The notes: generated by a model from the letters alone, not told the origin. DNA of 64,000 nt from JALZKA01 sp033856515 (GCA_033856515.1 JAWVEY010000017.1:1-64000); one strand, 5' to 3'; shown: positions 50,379-59,880, numbered from the stretch's first letter. A program made the numbers and translations.

Positions 50379-51716
50379 GTGAGCGAGGGCCGCATCCAAG
50401 ACCTGGACGGGCGCCATCTATGGCACCCGTTCACGCAGCAGCAGGGTTGGTCTGAGGACGAGGCGCTGGTCATCGAGCGTGGGGAGGGCACCGACCTGAT
50501 CGGCGCCGACGGCCGTCGCTACATCGACGGCGTCTCCTCGCTCTGGTGCAACGTCCACGGCCACCGCCACCCGGGCATCGACAAGGCGATCCGCGACCAG
50601 CTCGACCGCATCGCCCACTCGACGATGCTGGGGCTCACGCACCCGCTGGCAGCCGAGCTGGCCGAGCGCCTCGTGAAGATCGCGCCACCGGGCCTCAACC
50701 GCGTCTTCTATTCAGACTCGGGGTCGACCGCGACGGAGATCGCGCTCAAGATGGCCTTCCAGTACTTCCAGCAGCAGGGCGAGACTGAGCGCCGTTCATA
50801 CGTCTGCCTGCGCGACGCCTACCACGGCGACACCATCGGGGCGGTGTCGGTCGGCGGGATCGACCTCTTTCACGAGTGCTACGGCCCCCTCCTCTTCGAC
50901 GCACACCACGTCACTCCAGGCGACTCCGCGGAGCTCGAGTGCATTCTCGACTTCCACGACGGGGAGATCGCCGCAGTCATCGTCGAGCCGCTCGTCCAGG
51001 GAGCGGCGGGGATCCGGCTACAGCCGCCTGGCTTCCTGCGCCGCGTTCGCGAGCTATGCGACAACCACGACGTGCTCCTCATCTGCGACGAGGTCGCAAC
51101 CGGGTTCGGGCGGACCGGGACCATGTTCGCCTGCGAGCAAGAGCGGGTCTCGCCAGACCTCCTGTGCGTCGCGAAGGGGCTGACCGGCGGCTACATGCCA
51201 CTCGCTGCCACGCTGGCGACCGAGAGGATCTATGAGGGCTTCCTGGGCGCTCACGAGGAGTTCAAGACCTTCTTCCACGGCCACACGTACACGGGCAACC
51301 CACTAGCCTGCGCGGCCGCGATCGCAAGCCTGGACGCGTTCGAGCAGGAGGGCACGCTCCTCAAGCTCCAGCCGAAGCTCCGCCTCCTCGGCGACCTGCT
51401 CGGAGACGTCGCCCAGATGCCGGAGGTGGCCGAGGTGCGCTGCCGCGGCTTCATGGTCGGCATCGACCTCGGCGAGCACGACCCCGCGCTCAAGCTGGGC
51501 CACCGCGTCACGCTCGCGGCGCGCGAACGCGGAGCGATCATCCGGCCGCTCGGCGACACGGTGGTATTGATGCCGCCGCTCGCGATCTCGAAGGCAGAGC
51601 TGAGGCGCCTGGTCGCGATCACAAGCGAGGCGATCGTGGTCGCCTGCGCGGAGGCCGGTGGCGCTTCGGAGCCGGCGAGGCTGCCAGTACCCGAGGCACT
51701 CCCCCGCGCGGCCTAG
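50379..51716 (+). CDS. bioA: Adenosylmethionine-8-amino-7-oxononanoate aminotransferase
   Basis: The protein has 445 residues from GTG 50379. BioA-specific signatures: HLWHPFTQQQGW, YIDGVSSLWCNVHGHRHP, SDSGSTATEIALKMAFQYF, YHGDTIGAVSVGG, CDEVATGFGRTG and the PLP lysine in CVAKGLTGGYMPLAAT. It uses SAM as amino donor to make 7,8-diaminopelargonate. It completes bioA/F/D/B. No bioC or bioH is seen in the window. Confidence 0.96.
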   Translation: MSEGRIQDLDGRHLWHPFTQQQGWSEDEALVIERGEGTDLIGADGRRYIDGVSSLWCNVHGHRHPGIDKAIRDQLDRIAHSTMLGLTHPLAAELAERLVKIAPPGLNRVFYSDSGSTATEIALKMAFQYFQQQGETERRSYVCLRDAYHGDTIGAVSVGGIDLFHECYGPLLFDAHHVTPGDSAELECILDFHDGEIAAVIVEPLVQGAAGIRLQPPGFLRRVRELCDNHDVLLICDEVATGFGRTGTMFACEQERVSPDLLCVAKGLTGGYMPLAATLATERIYEGFLGAHEEFKTFFHGHTYTGNPLACAAAIASLDAFEQEGTLLKLQPKLRLLGDLLGDVAQMPEVAEVRCRGFMVGIDLGEHDPALKLGHRVTLAARERGAIIRPLGDTVVLMPPLAISKAELRRLVAITSEAIVVACAEAGGASEPARLPVPEALPRAA

Positions 51717-51725
51717 CCATCTCTT

Positions 51726-51774
51726 CGCCGAGAGGTGGAATCCCCTCCATATTTGCGGGAATTCCTACTTTCGG
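51726..51774. repeat. 49-base inverted-repeat element, copy B (intergenic)
   Basis: Arms GCCGAGAG (51726-51733) and CTTTCGGC (51767-51774) pair with one G-U. The inner arms GGAATCCC and GGGAATTCC also pair. About 39 of 49 bases equal copy A at 4761-4809, with most changes in the loop. It lies between the bioA stop and an ECF sigma gene. Confidence 0.85.
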
Positions 51775-51840
51775 CGGCCCATACACGTCGTTTAGGGAAG
51801 ATGAGTTGTGATGAAACGGCCCCGGCGCCGTAGTGGGGAT

Positions 51841-52374
51841 ATGAACGACGTTTTGATCGCGCCCGCTCAGGCGGCGCCGAGCGACGCGGAGGCGGCCTTC
51901 GAGGAGCTCTATCGCTCCTCCCGGGACGACGTCTTCGCCTATGTCTCGGGCCTTGTGCGCGACCGCTCCGCCGCCGAGGACGTGACCGCGGCGGCGTTCG
52001 AGCGTGCCTACAGGCGCTCGTCGTCGTTCAATCCGGCGCGCGGAACGATGCGCGCGTGGCTCTTCGGTATCGCGCGAAACGCCGCGCTCGACGAGCTGCG
52101 CCGCCGCAAGCGCCACGTCGAGATGACCAGCGAGCCCGTTGCAGACACCGCCCCCGCCGAGGAGGCGGCTGAGGTCGCCATGCGCCGCGCCGCCCTGCGC
52201 CAGGCGATGGAGACCCTCTCCGCCCGCGAGCGCGAGCTGGTCGCCCTCAAGTTCTTCGCCGGCCTCTCCACCGCCGAGATTGCAAGCGTGATCTCGGTCG
52301 GCGAGCGAGCGGCGGCCATGCGTGTCCACAGAACGATCGAGAAGCTGAGGAGGGCCTGCGATGAGGCTCGGTGA
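51841..52374 (+). CDS. ECF-type RNA polymerase sigma factor
   Basis: The protein has 177 residues from ATG 51841 (in-frame GTG 51808 and ATG 51811 are alternatives). Region 2 is AFEELYRSSRDDVFAYVSGL, then AAEDVTAAAFERAYRR and AWLFGIARNAALDELRRR. Region 4 is LSARERELVALKFFAGLSTAEIASVISVGERAAAMRVHRTIEKLR. It is translationally overlapped (14 bases) by a DUF4349 membrane protein, the presumed regulator. Confidence 0.93.
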   Translation: MNDVLIAPAQAAPSDAEAAFEELYRSSRDDVFAYVSGLVRDRSAAEDVTAAAFERAYRRSSSFNPARGTMRAWLFGIARNAALDELRRRKRHVEMTSEPVADTAPAEEAAEVAMRRAALRQAMETLSARERELVALKFFAGLSTAEIASVISVGERAAAMRVHRTIEKLRRACDEAR

Positions 52375-53758
52375 CCTAGGGCGCAAAATGCGCGACGAGA
52401 CTGATATCCCCGCCGAGGTCGAGCGCGAGCTCGAGATCCTCGACGCCGCCCTTCGCGGCGAAGAGGTCCCCGAAGGCATGGAGGGCATCGAGGCACTCGT
52501 CTCCGACCTCCGCGCCGAGCGGCCGGAGCCAGAGCCCCGCTTCGAGGCCGACCTTGACGCCTGGGCCGCCGCGGGCTTCCCCCGCGGCGAGCGCCCGGAC
52601 GCTCGCGCAGCGGGCGGCGGGTCCGGTCAGAGCACCGGCGGCTTCCTCTCACGCTTCCGTCCCGACGGCCCGCGTGGCTGGGCCCCGATCGCGGCGACCG
52701 CGGCAGTTGTTGTCGTGGTCGGCGTCTCGCTCTCACAGGTCGGCGACTTCTCGAGCGACGACACGGGCGGGATCTCCAGCGAGAGCGCTGGCGAGGCCGC
52801 CGATGTGGATGACGGCGGCGGCGCGTCGGCGGAGCCGCAGAGCGCACCGGGAGCGCTCGAGGGCACGGAGGCAAGCAAGGATGCAGAAACTGGCCTTGCC
52901 GATGTGCTCGAAAACGTAGGCGACGACGAATCGGTCAGCGGCTACTCGGAATCAAGTCTCAACCCTCAGCGTCTCGAGCGGGACCAGAACGCGCTCTTCC
53001 AACGGGGGTCGACCAATTTCGGACTCGCTGGAGGCGTCGACGCCGATGCCCGCTCCGGCGGCGCAAACCGCAAGCAGGAGAAGCGCCGGGTCGAGCGCGA
53101 CGCGCAGCTCACCCTGGCCGCGCCGGCCGACGAGGTCGCCGATGTGAACGACCAGGTGATCGATGTGGTCGAGGGCGCGAACGGCGTCGTCCTCAACTCA
53201 CGCGTGACCGGCACCGACGAGTCCGCACGGGCGACGCTGGAGGTCCGGGTGCCCAGCTCGACGCTCGACGACACCCTCGCGGCCCTCTCCGAGCTCGCGA
53301 ACGTGAAGTCGCGGACGGAGCAGGCGCAGGACATCACCCGCGTCTACGTGAGCGCCAAGGACCGCCTCGTGGGCCTCCGCGCCGAGCGCGACAACCTCGT
53401 GACCCGGATCCGCGAAGCGGACACGGACGCGGAGGTCGCCGCCCTTCAGGCGTCGCTCGCGAGGGTGAACGAGGCCATCGCCGACGCGAAGTCGGAGCTG
53501 AACGCAGTCACGACCAGGGCTCAGCTCGCCACCGTGACGATCGTGATCACCTCAGAGGGCGCGGGGACCAGCGACGACGATGACGGCTGGTCCTTCGGCG
53601 ACGCCCTGGACGACGCCGGGAAGGTCCTGGAGGTCGGCGCAGGCGTGGCGCTCATCAGCGCCGCCGTGCTGCTGCCGCTGGCGATCATCGCCGCGATCGC
53701 GTACTTCGTCGTCTCAGCGGCGAACCGCCGCTCGCGCGAGCGCGCGCTGGACGACTAG
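52361..53758 (+). CDS. DUF4349 membrane protein, putative anti-sigma factor
   Basis: The protein has 465 residues from ATG 52361, inside the end of the sigma gene. The N-terminal ~100 residues are cytosolic and charged. One TM segment follows at about 108-126 (WAPIAATAAVVVVVGVSLSQ), then an acidic Ser/Gly/Asp linker. The DUF4349 domain runs from about 240 to 415 (RVERDAQLTLAAPADEVADV; ATLEVRVPSSTLDDTLAALS; TRVYVSAKDRLVGLRAERD with coiled coil). A second TM is near 425-450. The sigma/DUF4349 overlap suggests a transmembrane anti-sigma sensor with an outside domain. No ZAS zinc motif is seen. Confidence 0.85.
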   Translation: MRLGDLGRKMRDETDIPAEVERELEILDAALRGEEVPEGMEGIEALVSDLRAERPEPEPRFEADLDAWAAAGFPRGERPDARAAGGGSGQSTGGFLSRFRPDGPRGWAPIAATAAVVVVVGVSLSQVGDFSSDDTGGISSESAGEAADVDDGGGASAEPQSAPGALEGTEASKDAETGLADVLENVGDDESVSGYSESSLNPQRLERDQNALFQRGSTNFGLAGGVDADARSGGANRKQEKRRVERDAQLTLAAPADEVADVNDQVIDVVEGANGVVLNSRVTGTDESARATLEVRVPSSTLDDTLAALSELANVKSRTEQAQDITRVYVSAKDRLVGLRAERDNLVTRIREADTDAEVAALQASLARVNEAIADAKSELNAVTTRAQLATVTIVITSEGAGTSDDDDGWSFGDALDDAGKVLEVGAGVALISAAVLLPLAIIAAIAYFVVSAANRRSRERALDD

Positions 53759-55275
53759 CCCTCGGCCGGAGGAGCCTCGCCGCTGCCGGGCGGGGCGACG
53801 AAATCGTCGTCGCGGACTAACAAGAAGCTCGCGATCGCGCCGAGGATCGCGATCGCAGCGCCAACCACGAGGATCGTGTTGAGGCCCGAGACGAACGCTT
53901 CCGAGGCAGCGCGGGACGCCTCCGCCTGCACGCTCGCCGGAAGTGTCTCGATAACGCTCTGGGCCCCGCCCGAGGCCACGGCATCCGCGAACGACGCCGG
54001 CGCCTGGGGTACGAGGTCCGACAGCTCCGACTCGACCCGGGACTGGAAGATCACGCCTAGAACGGCGACCCCCGTCGCGATCCCGACCTGGCGGAACGTC
54101 GAGTTGATCCCCGACGCCATCCCGGCGCGGCTCGCGTCTACGACCCCGATGGCGGTCGAGGCGATGCCCGGGTTGGTCATGCCCACGCCAATGCCGGCGA
54201 GGATCATGCCCGGCAGAAGCTCTGTCCAGCCGTCCCCGACGGAGATCCCGCCCAGGAGGATCAGGCCCACGCCGACGAAGAAGAGGCCCGCCCCCATCGT
54301 CCAGCGCGTCGAGATGCGCTCATTCGAGCGTGCAGTGAGCGGTGCGACCACGAACGAAAGCAGGGTGAGCGGCAGGAACCTGAGACCGGCCTCGAGGGGC
54401 GAGTACTCGAGGACGCCCTGGATGTAGAGGGTGAGGTAGAGGAACATCGCGAACATGCCCGCGGAGAGGGCGAACGCGACTGCGGAGACTCCGGTGAAGG
54501 CGGGCTTGCGAAACAGGGTGAGGTCGAGCATCGCGTTCTGCCGGCGGAGCTGAATCGCGACGAAGGCCACCATGAGAACCACCGCAGCGGCCAGGGAGAT
54601 CACGATTTCCGGGCTGCCCCACCCCTCCGCGCTACCCCTGATCAGTCCGAAGATGAGCGCGAACAGCGAGAGCGAGAACGTTGTCACCCCGGCCCAGTCG
54701 ATTGGCTGCGGATCCGTCGCCTTCAGGTTCACGAGCTGCGTCTGGGTGAGCACGAGCGCACCCAGCCCGATCGGGACGTTCACGAAGAAGATCCACTCCC
54801 ACCCGAAGTGCTCGGTCAGGACGCCACCCACAAGCGGCCCGATGGCGACGGCGCCGCCGACAGTCGCGCCCCAGATTCCGATAGCCGTGCCACGCTCGCG
54901 CCCCTCGAACTCCTGCGCGATCAGGGCGAGCGCGGTGGCGAACATCGCGGCCGCACCGCAGCCTTGAAGGCCGCGCGCGAGGTTGAGCACCGTCGGATCT
55001 CCCGACAGCCCGCAAGCGAGCGAGGCGAACGTGAACAGGGCAAAGCCGAAGCTGAAAACGCGGCGCCGCCCGATCCTGTCGCCGATCGAGCCCGCCACCA
55101 GGAGGAATGACGCAAGCGTCAGGGCATAGGCATCAACGACCCACTGGAGACTCGAGAACGACGCGTCCAGGTCCTTCTGGATGTCGGGCAGGGCGACGTT
55201 CACGATGGTGACGTCGATCAGGAGCATGAACGTCGCCACGCAGACGGCGATCAGCGTCCACCACTTCCGTTCCAT
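53755..55275 (-). CDS. MFS multidrug exporter, DHA2 (EmrB/QacA) family
   Basis: The protein has 506 residues with about 14 TM segments. Family motifs: LLIDVTIVNVALPDIQKDLDA (motif D1 of the 14-TM group), GSIGDRIGRRRVFSFGF (motif A), LQGCGAAAMFATALALIAQEF (motif B) and GIWGATVGGAVAIGPLVGGVL (motif C). It is a proton antiporter for drugs or lipophilic compounds. Its stop overlaps that of the convergent DUF4349 gene. Confidence 0.93.
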   Translation of the reverse strand: MERKWWTLIAVCVATFMLLIDVTIVNVALPDIQKDLDASFSSLQWVVDAYALTLASFLLVAGSIGDRIGRRRVFSFGFALFTFASLACGLSGDPTVLNLARGLQGCGAAAMFATALALIAQEFEGRERGTAIGIWGATVGGAVAIGPLVGGVLTEHFGWEWIFFVNVPIGLGALVLTQTQLVNLKATDPQPIDWAGVTTFSLSLFALIFGLIRGSAEGWGSPEIVISLAAAVVLMVAFVAIQLRRQNAMLDLTLFRKPAFTGVSAVAFALSAGMFAMFLYLTLYIQGVLEYSPLEAGLRFLPLTLLSFVVAPLTARSNERISTRWTMGAGLFFVGVGLILLGGISVGDGWTELLPGMILAGIGVGMTNPGIASTAIGVVDASRAGMASGINSTFRQVGIATGVAVLGVIFQSRVESELSDLVPQAPASFADAVASGGAQSVIETLPASVQAEASRAASEAFVSGLNTILVVGAAIAILGAIASFLLVRDDDFVAPPGSGEAPPAEG

Positions 55276-55302
55276 CAGTCGCTCCTCCCCACCGGGGCCG
55301 CC

Positions 55303-55485
55303 CTACTCCTCGTAGGGCTCGAAGTCCGCCTTGCGTGCGCCGCAGACGGGACAGAACCAGTTGTCTGGGATCTCCGAGAAGTCGGTGCCCGGCGGGATGC
55401 CGCCGTCCGGGTCCCCCTCGTCGGGGTCGTAGACGAACCCGCACGAAGTGCAGACCCAAAGCTGCTTCGTCTCAGTGGTGCCCAT
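55303..55485 (-). CDS. Rubredoxin
   Basis: The protein has 60 residues. Four iron ligands Cys12, Cys15, Cys45 and Cys48 lie in WVCTSCGFVYDPDEGDPDGG and FCPVCGARKADFE, with IPPGTDFSEIPDNW between. It is a one-electron carrier. No alkane monooxygenase or other obvious partner is adjacent. The membrane hydroxylase at 35091 is a possible remote user. Confidence 0.96.
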   Translation of the reverse strand: MGTTETKQLWVCTSCGFVYDPDEGDPDGGIPPGTDFSEIPDNWFCPVCGARKADFEPYEE

Positions 55486-55511
55486 CGCGGCGGGAGCCTA
55501 GCGACCGCGCG

Positions 55512-56243
55512 ATGCGAAAGGATGCACTTCTCGTGGCCGACGCCGAGCTTCCAAAAGACGCTGCCGGAGCCCGCGATCCCTTCGAGGAGGGCTTCGAGCC
55601 TGCGGCCGCGCGCCCGGCAGCCACGATCCTCCTCCTGAGGCGGGGCGGCAAGCACGCCGACCGCCAGCTCGAGGTTCTCTTGGTCAAGCGCAACGAGGGC
55701 GCCCGCTTCATGCCGGGCGTCTGGGTCTTCCCGGGAGGGCGGGTCGAGGCGGACGAGCTGATCGCCGGCGTCTCCGGCGGCGAAACCGACGTGGACGCCG
55801 ACGAGCTCGCACACCGTGCCGCTGCGATTCGTGAGCTGGCCGAAGAAGCGGGCATCCAGCTCGACCTCTCGACGGAGCTCGTCCTGTGGTCGCGCTGGAT
55901 CACACCGGAGCCCATTCACACACGCTTCGACACGCGCTTCTACCTGGCCCTCGCGCCAGCCCACTCTCCGCCCAAGGCAGATGGCCAAGAGGTCACCGAC
56001 GCGGCGTGGATGAACCCACAGGACGCGCTGGAGCGCGGCGAGGCGGGCGAGATCGAGCTCGTCTTCCCCACCATCAAACAGCTCGAGTCGCTCGCGCCCT
56101 ATGCGACCGCCGACGAGGCGATGGACGCCGCCCGCGCCATGGTCGTCGAGCCGATCATGCCGAACGTCGTCCAGGACGACTCTCAGTCCGGATGGCGGAT
56201 GCTCATGCCCGGCGACGCCGGCTACGTGCCGCCGGTCGTCTAG
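55512..56243 (+). CDS. Nudix hydrolase, NUDT19/CoA-diphosphatase-like
   Basis: The protein has 243 residues from ATG 55512; the longer frame is antisense to rubredoxin. The lead block GARFMPGVWVFPGGRVEADEL and REL...EEAGI form a Nudix box that is split by an insertion (LIAGVSGGETDVDADELAHRA) between the G-block and the REUXEEXGU part (RELAEEAGI). This insertion is a feature of NUDT19/RP2-type CoA diphosphatases. A role in CoA or acyl-CoA turnover fits the region but is inferred. Confidence 0.87.
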   Translation: MRKDALLVADAELPKDAAGARDPFEEGFEPAAARPAATILLLRRGGKHADRQLEVLLVKRNEGARFMPGVWVFPGGRVEADELIAGVSGGETDVDADELAHRAAAIRELAEEAGIQLDLSTELVLWSRWITPEPIHTRFDTRFYLALAPAHSPPKADGQEVTDAAWMNPQDALERGEAGEIELVFPTIKQLESLAPYATADEAMDAARAMVVEPIMPNVVQDDSQSGWRMLMPGDAGYVPPVV

Positions 56244-56908
56244 CTGGCCGGGAACGGCTCCAGGCCCGCGTGCCACGGGCCGGCGGGGTACGTATGCGTC
56301 CCGTGCTCCTCGACCTCCATGCGGATCCGCCTGAACAGCTCGCCGGCGTTCTTGAGCGCTTCGGCGTACTCATCTGACGTCAGCTCGCGCAGGCGCCAGA
56401 GGAAGTAGAGCTGGCGCTCGGAGATCCCGAAGTCCACGTCCGCCTCGATCCGGGCCGCCCAGTCCAGAAAGCCGGGGCTGATCGTCTCGCGGAGCGCAGT
56501 CGGGTCGTGCTCGCGCGGGACTGTGGTGATGAAGCGCTTGTTGAAGTCGATCGACTCGAATTGGACCCGGTTGCGGCTGACGCGGCTCTCGATCATGTCC
56601 TCGGCGCCTGCCAGGGACTCGACGTTGAACGGCGGCGTCGCCTGGGCGACGTCCGGCAGATGAGCTTTGGCGACGATCGCCTCAGGCACGACGGTCTTCT
56701 TGAAGAGGCCTCCCTCCTCGTGCTCCAGGGCGTCACATGACGAGCCCCAGTACTCGAAGTCGAGCTGCCCCGTCAGGCGGTTCGTACCGCCCGGACAGAG
56801 CGCCGCAGGGCCGCCGCGGGGGTTCAGGCCGCCCACGGGCTCGTATTTGACCTCGAGCTTTGAGGCGAGGCCCTGAACGATCCCCGCCCATTCCTCCGCA
56901 TTTGCCAT
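56240..56908 (-). CDS. Conserved-looking protein of unknown function
   Basis: The protein has 222 residues from ATG 56908, without signal peptide or TM helix. It starts MANAEEWAGIVQGLASKLEV. It contains a Cys in AALCPGGTNRLTGQLDFEYW, an Ile/Val-rich core, and a helical C-terminus (LYFLWRLRELTSDEYAEALK). I do not recognise the family. It lies 36 bases after the last mce gene on the same strand, so it may be the last gene of that operon. Its stop overlaps the Nudix stop. Confidence 0.72.
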   Translation of the reverse strand: MANAEEWAGIVQGLASKLEVKYEPVGGLNPRGGPAALCPGGTNRLTGQLDFEYWGSSCDALEHEEGGLFKKTVVPEAIVAKAHLPDVAQATPPFNVESLAGAEDMIESRVSRNRVQFESIDFNKRFITTVPREHDPTALRETISPGFLDWAARIEADVDFGISERQLYFLWRLRELTSDEYAEALKNAGELFRRIRMEVEEHGTHTYPAGPWHAGLEPFPAS

Positions 56909-56944
56909 GGGGGCAGTTTGCCAGGAGGCCTTGGGGCTAGGGGC

Positions 56945-58549
56945 CTAGGGATCCGAGTAGAGCTGCGGCGAGCGCTCGCCGCCGAAGATGGCGGGCTGGT
57001 CGGGGCCGAAGAAGCACGGCGCGAACGTCTCGGAGACTTCCGTCCCCTCGTTGCCGGTGTGACCGACGATGGGCCCGGCGCTCCCGTCCTCGTTCGTGAC
57101 GTGGTAGTGCACGTCCTCGTCCGGGTCCTGCGAGATCGGCGTGTAGTCGAGGTTCTTGCAGTCGAAGTTCGGGAAGATGCCGCGCGGCCCGTTGTCCGGC
57201 AGCACGAGGTACTGCGGCGGCGGGTACGCGTTGCCGCGGTTCTGGGCGATGCGCTCGGGATAGACAGAGAGGACCTCGGCGCTGGTGTAGGCGAGTTGCT
57301 TGAGGTAGTGGCGTGCGGCTGGCTGGCCGGGCTGCGGCTCGAGCACGCCCGCAAGTGCCGCGCCAGGCCCGACGAGGAAGTCCGCGGCGGTCTTGCGGTA
57401 GGCGGCCAGGTAGCGGAGGATCGGGTTCAGGTTCGCCAGGAACGGATCGAGGGTGTCGAGCACCGGCCGCAGGCCCTCGGGCCCGAGGAAGCTCTCCAGC
57501 GCCGGCAGGCCGTCTTCGGACGCGTCGATCAGGGGATCGAGGTTGCGGAAGAGGCTCTCGAGGTTCGGCGAGAGCTTGCGCACGCTGTCGAGCGTCGGGC
57601 TGATGTCATTGGCGACCGGCAGCAGCTTCTGGACGAGCGGGCGAGTGTCGCGCTGGAACTCGTCCAGGCGCAGGAGCGTCGCGCGCGACTCGCGCTGGAA
57701 GGTCGGCAGGATCGTGAAGCTTTCCGCGAGCGCGTCGTCAGCATCGGCGAGGGCGCCGAACGTCGCTTCGGAGCCGGTGATCGCCCCGGCCAGCTCCTGG
57801 TCGCGCTCGGACACCGCATCGAAGACCTCGCCCGTATCGCGGACCAGGCCCTTGACCGACTCCTTCTGCCCCTTCAGGACCTCCAACGTCGCCGAGGCGT
57901 CACCGATAAACGGGCCGATGTTGCCGAACGCGTCGTTCAAGTCGAGCGAGCGCCCCTTCACGGCAACTGCGGCCGACTGTTGCCACTGCTGGAAGGCAGT
58001 ACGCGTCTCGGGGTCGAGCGCGTTGAAGATCTCGTCGATCTGAGTTGCGTTGCGCGTCGCCGTCACATCGAGGACTCCGTCCTCTTCGATGGACTCGATG
58101 TCCTGGGCCTCGGCGTCAGAGACCCCCGCAGCGGCGCCGAGCGAGACATTGTCGGTGGTTCCAGGCTCGGTGCCGGACGTGAGCTCAACGTACGTCTCGC
58201 CGAGGAGCGTCTTCTGGCGCAGGATCGCCTGCGCGTCCTCTGAGATCGGCGCGAACTCAGGCCGGATTTCGAGCAGGGCCTCCGTCGTGTCGTAGCCCTC
58301 AATCCGCTTGTCGGGCGGCGCCAGGCCGACCTCCTTCACCTTGCCGACCGAGACGCCGCCGATCCGGACGTCGGACTCGGCTGCGAGCTGGGTGGCTTCG
58401 GGGAAGTACGCAGTGATGCGATAGCTCTTCGCCTTCAGCGGGATGGGACCACCGAACGCGATCCACAGGAACATGATCAAGAGGAAGCAGGAGATCGCGA
58501 AGCCTGCGGCGATGAGGATGCGGCCGACTGAGGGAGCTTGCTTTTGCAT
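56945..58549 (-). CDS. Mce family protein, fifth and last visible of the operon
   Basis: The protein has 534 residues. One N-terminal TM helix (ILIAAGFAISCFLLIMFLWI) is followed by the MCE domain at about residues 40-135 (YRITAYFPEATQLAAESDVRIGGVSVGKVKEV; ILRQKTLLGETYVELTSGT). A long helical region of about 250 residues ends in a Pro/Asn-rich C-terminus with cysteines. Mce proteins form periplasmic shuttles that move lipids to a YrbE permease. The ATG overlaps the previous stop by one base (TAATG). Confidence 0.93.
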   Translation of the reverse strand: MQKQAPSVGRILIAAGFAISCFLLIMFLWIAFGGPIPLKAKSYRITAYFPEATQLAAESDVRIGGVSVGKVKEVGLAPPDKRIEGYDTTEALLEIRPEFAPISEDAQAILRQKTLLGETYVELTSGTEPGTTDNVSLGAAAGVSDAEAQDIESIEEDGVLDVTATRNATQIDEIFNALDPETRTAFQQWQQSAAVAVKGRSLDLNDAFGNIGPFIGDASATLEVLKGQKESVKGLVRDTGEVFDAVSERDQELAGAITGSEATFGALADADDALAESFTILPTFQRESRATLLRLDEFQRDTRPLVQKLLPVANDISPTLDSVRKLSPNLESLFRNLDPLIDASEDGLPALESFLGPEGLRPVLDTLDPFLANLNPILRYLAAYRKTAADFLVGPGAALAGVLEPQPGQPAARHYLKQLAYTSAEVLSVYPERIAQNRGNAYPPPQYLVLPDNGPRGIFPNFDCKNLDYTPISQDPDEDVHYHVTNEDGSAGPIVGHTGNEGTEVSETFAPCFFGPDQPAIFGGERSPQLYSDP

Positions 58550-59880
58550 TAGCCGCAGGGCGCTCCTGGTGTGAAGAGAGCGGGGAGACCGGTCACGATG
58601 CCGGTGATGATCGGTCCCGACGGGGCCCCCGTGAGGATGTTCGTGAGGTTCTGGCAGCTGGCCGTGTAGTAGATGCGCCGATAGAAGCCGTTCCCGTCCT
58701 GCGCGGCGAAGGGGCTGACGCCGTTGTGCCCGAGCCAGGCCGCCCAGAAGAGATAGCCCTCGTCACGGCCAGCTGTGCCGGCCGCTTCCTGCCCGCGCGG
58801 GTTGTACGCGGCCATGTTGGTCAGGTGGTTGAGTCGGCCCGTCACCGTGTCGAGGTTCGGAGCGGTCTTCGCCAGGCGCTGCGCGGCTGCCTTGATGTCC
58901 GGGATCGGCTCACGCGCCGAGCGAACGAACGGACGGATCTGGTCGCGGATGACGGGCGTGACCGTCTCGGCAAGCTCGGTGGTCGACGAGTTGAGCTCGG
59001 GCAGGTTGCGGGCGAACGGGCGTAGCGAGTTGAAGGTCGGGCCGAGCTCGTCACCGAATGCCTTGACTTCAGCCAGCGCGTCACGCGTCTCGGTCAGCGC
59101 GCCGGGCAGGAGGCGCGTCGCGTTCTGCACGTCCGGGTCCTCCTGTGCGATCGCCGCGAGCGTCGCGTTCGACTCGGTTACGAGGCGCACGATGTCGTCG
59201 TCCTGGGTGCCGATGGACTTGGTGAGGATCGAGAGGTTGTGGACCAGGCGGCTGAGGTTCTCGTCGCGCTCGGCGACCGCGGTGTTGAGCTTCTCGAGGT
59301 CACGGTTGATCGGGCCGAGGCTGCCGAGGATGCGGCCGAGGTCCTTGCCGCGGCCTTCGAGCCCCTGGCCGGCGCCGACGAGGATCGCCCGCAAGTACGC
59401 CTGGTTGTCGTTGTCGAGCGCCTCGAGAACCTGGTCGAGAGGCACGTCCGGCGCCGTGTTGGCGAGCGGCACCGTGTCCCCCTCCTCGATCTCGCCGCCA
59501 GAGGCACTCCGGGTGCCCGGGTCGAGTGAGAAGAACATGTCGCGCAGGCCGGTGAGCGGGCGCATCAGGATCGTCGCGTCTTCATAGATCGGGGTGTACT
59601 TGCGATCGACGTCGAAGGTGACGACCGCGCGGCCGTCGATCAACTCGACGTTCGAGACGTCGCCGATCCTCACGCCCGCAATCCTGAGCGTCTGGCCCTG
59701 GCCGGCGACGACGCCCTGGGCGTTGTCGAACTCGGCTTGGAATTGGAAGGGCTTCTCCTCGATGACCGGAATGCGGAGACGCTGCTTCTGGAAGATGTAG
59801 AAGCTGATCACGCCCGCAAACACGATCAGGACGAGGACCGCGATGAACGGACGGAGGCTCTTGCGGATCGCAGTGATCAT
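58549..59880 (-). CDS. Mce family protein
   Basis: The protein has 443 residues. N-terminal TM (FIAVLVLIVFAGVISFYIF), then MCE domain with FQAEFDNAQGVVAGQGQTLRIAGVRIGDVSNVEL and ILMRPLTGLRDMFFSLDPG. The helical domain contains repeated Leu-rich heptads. The C-terminus has a YxxSCQNLTNILTG segment and a final CG. It is the shortest of the five visible mce genes. It overlaps its upstream neighbour by four bases (ATGA). Confidence 0.93.
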   Translation of the reverse strand: MITAIRKSLRPFIAVLVLIVFAGVISFYIFQKQRLRIPVIEEKPFQFQAEFDNAQGVVAGQGQTLRIAGVRIGDVSNVELIDGRAVVTFDVDRKYTPIYEDATILMRPLTGLRDMFFSLDPGTRSASGGEIEEGDTVPLANTAPDVPLDQVLEALDNDNQAYLRAILVGAGQGLEGRGKDLGRILGSLGPINRDLEKLNTAVAERDENLSRLVHNLSILTKSIGTQDDDIVRLVTESNATLAAIAQEDPDVQNATRLLPGALTETRDALAEVKAFGDELGPTFNSLRPFARNLPELNSSTTELAETVTPVIRDQIRPFVRSAREPIPDIKAAAQRLAKTAPNLDTVTGRLNHLTNMAAYNPRGQEAAGTAGRDEGYLFWAAWLGHNGVSPFAAQDGNGFYRRIYYTASCQNLTNILTGAPSGPIITGIVTGLPALFTPGAPCG

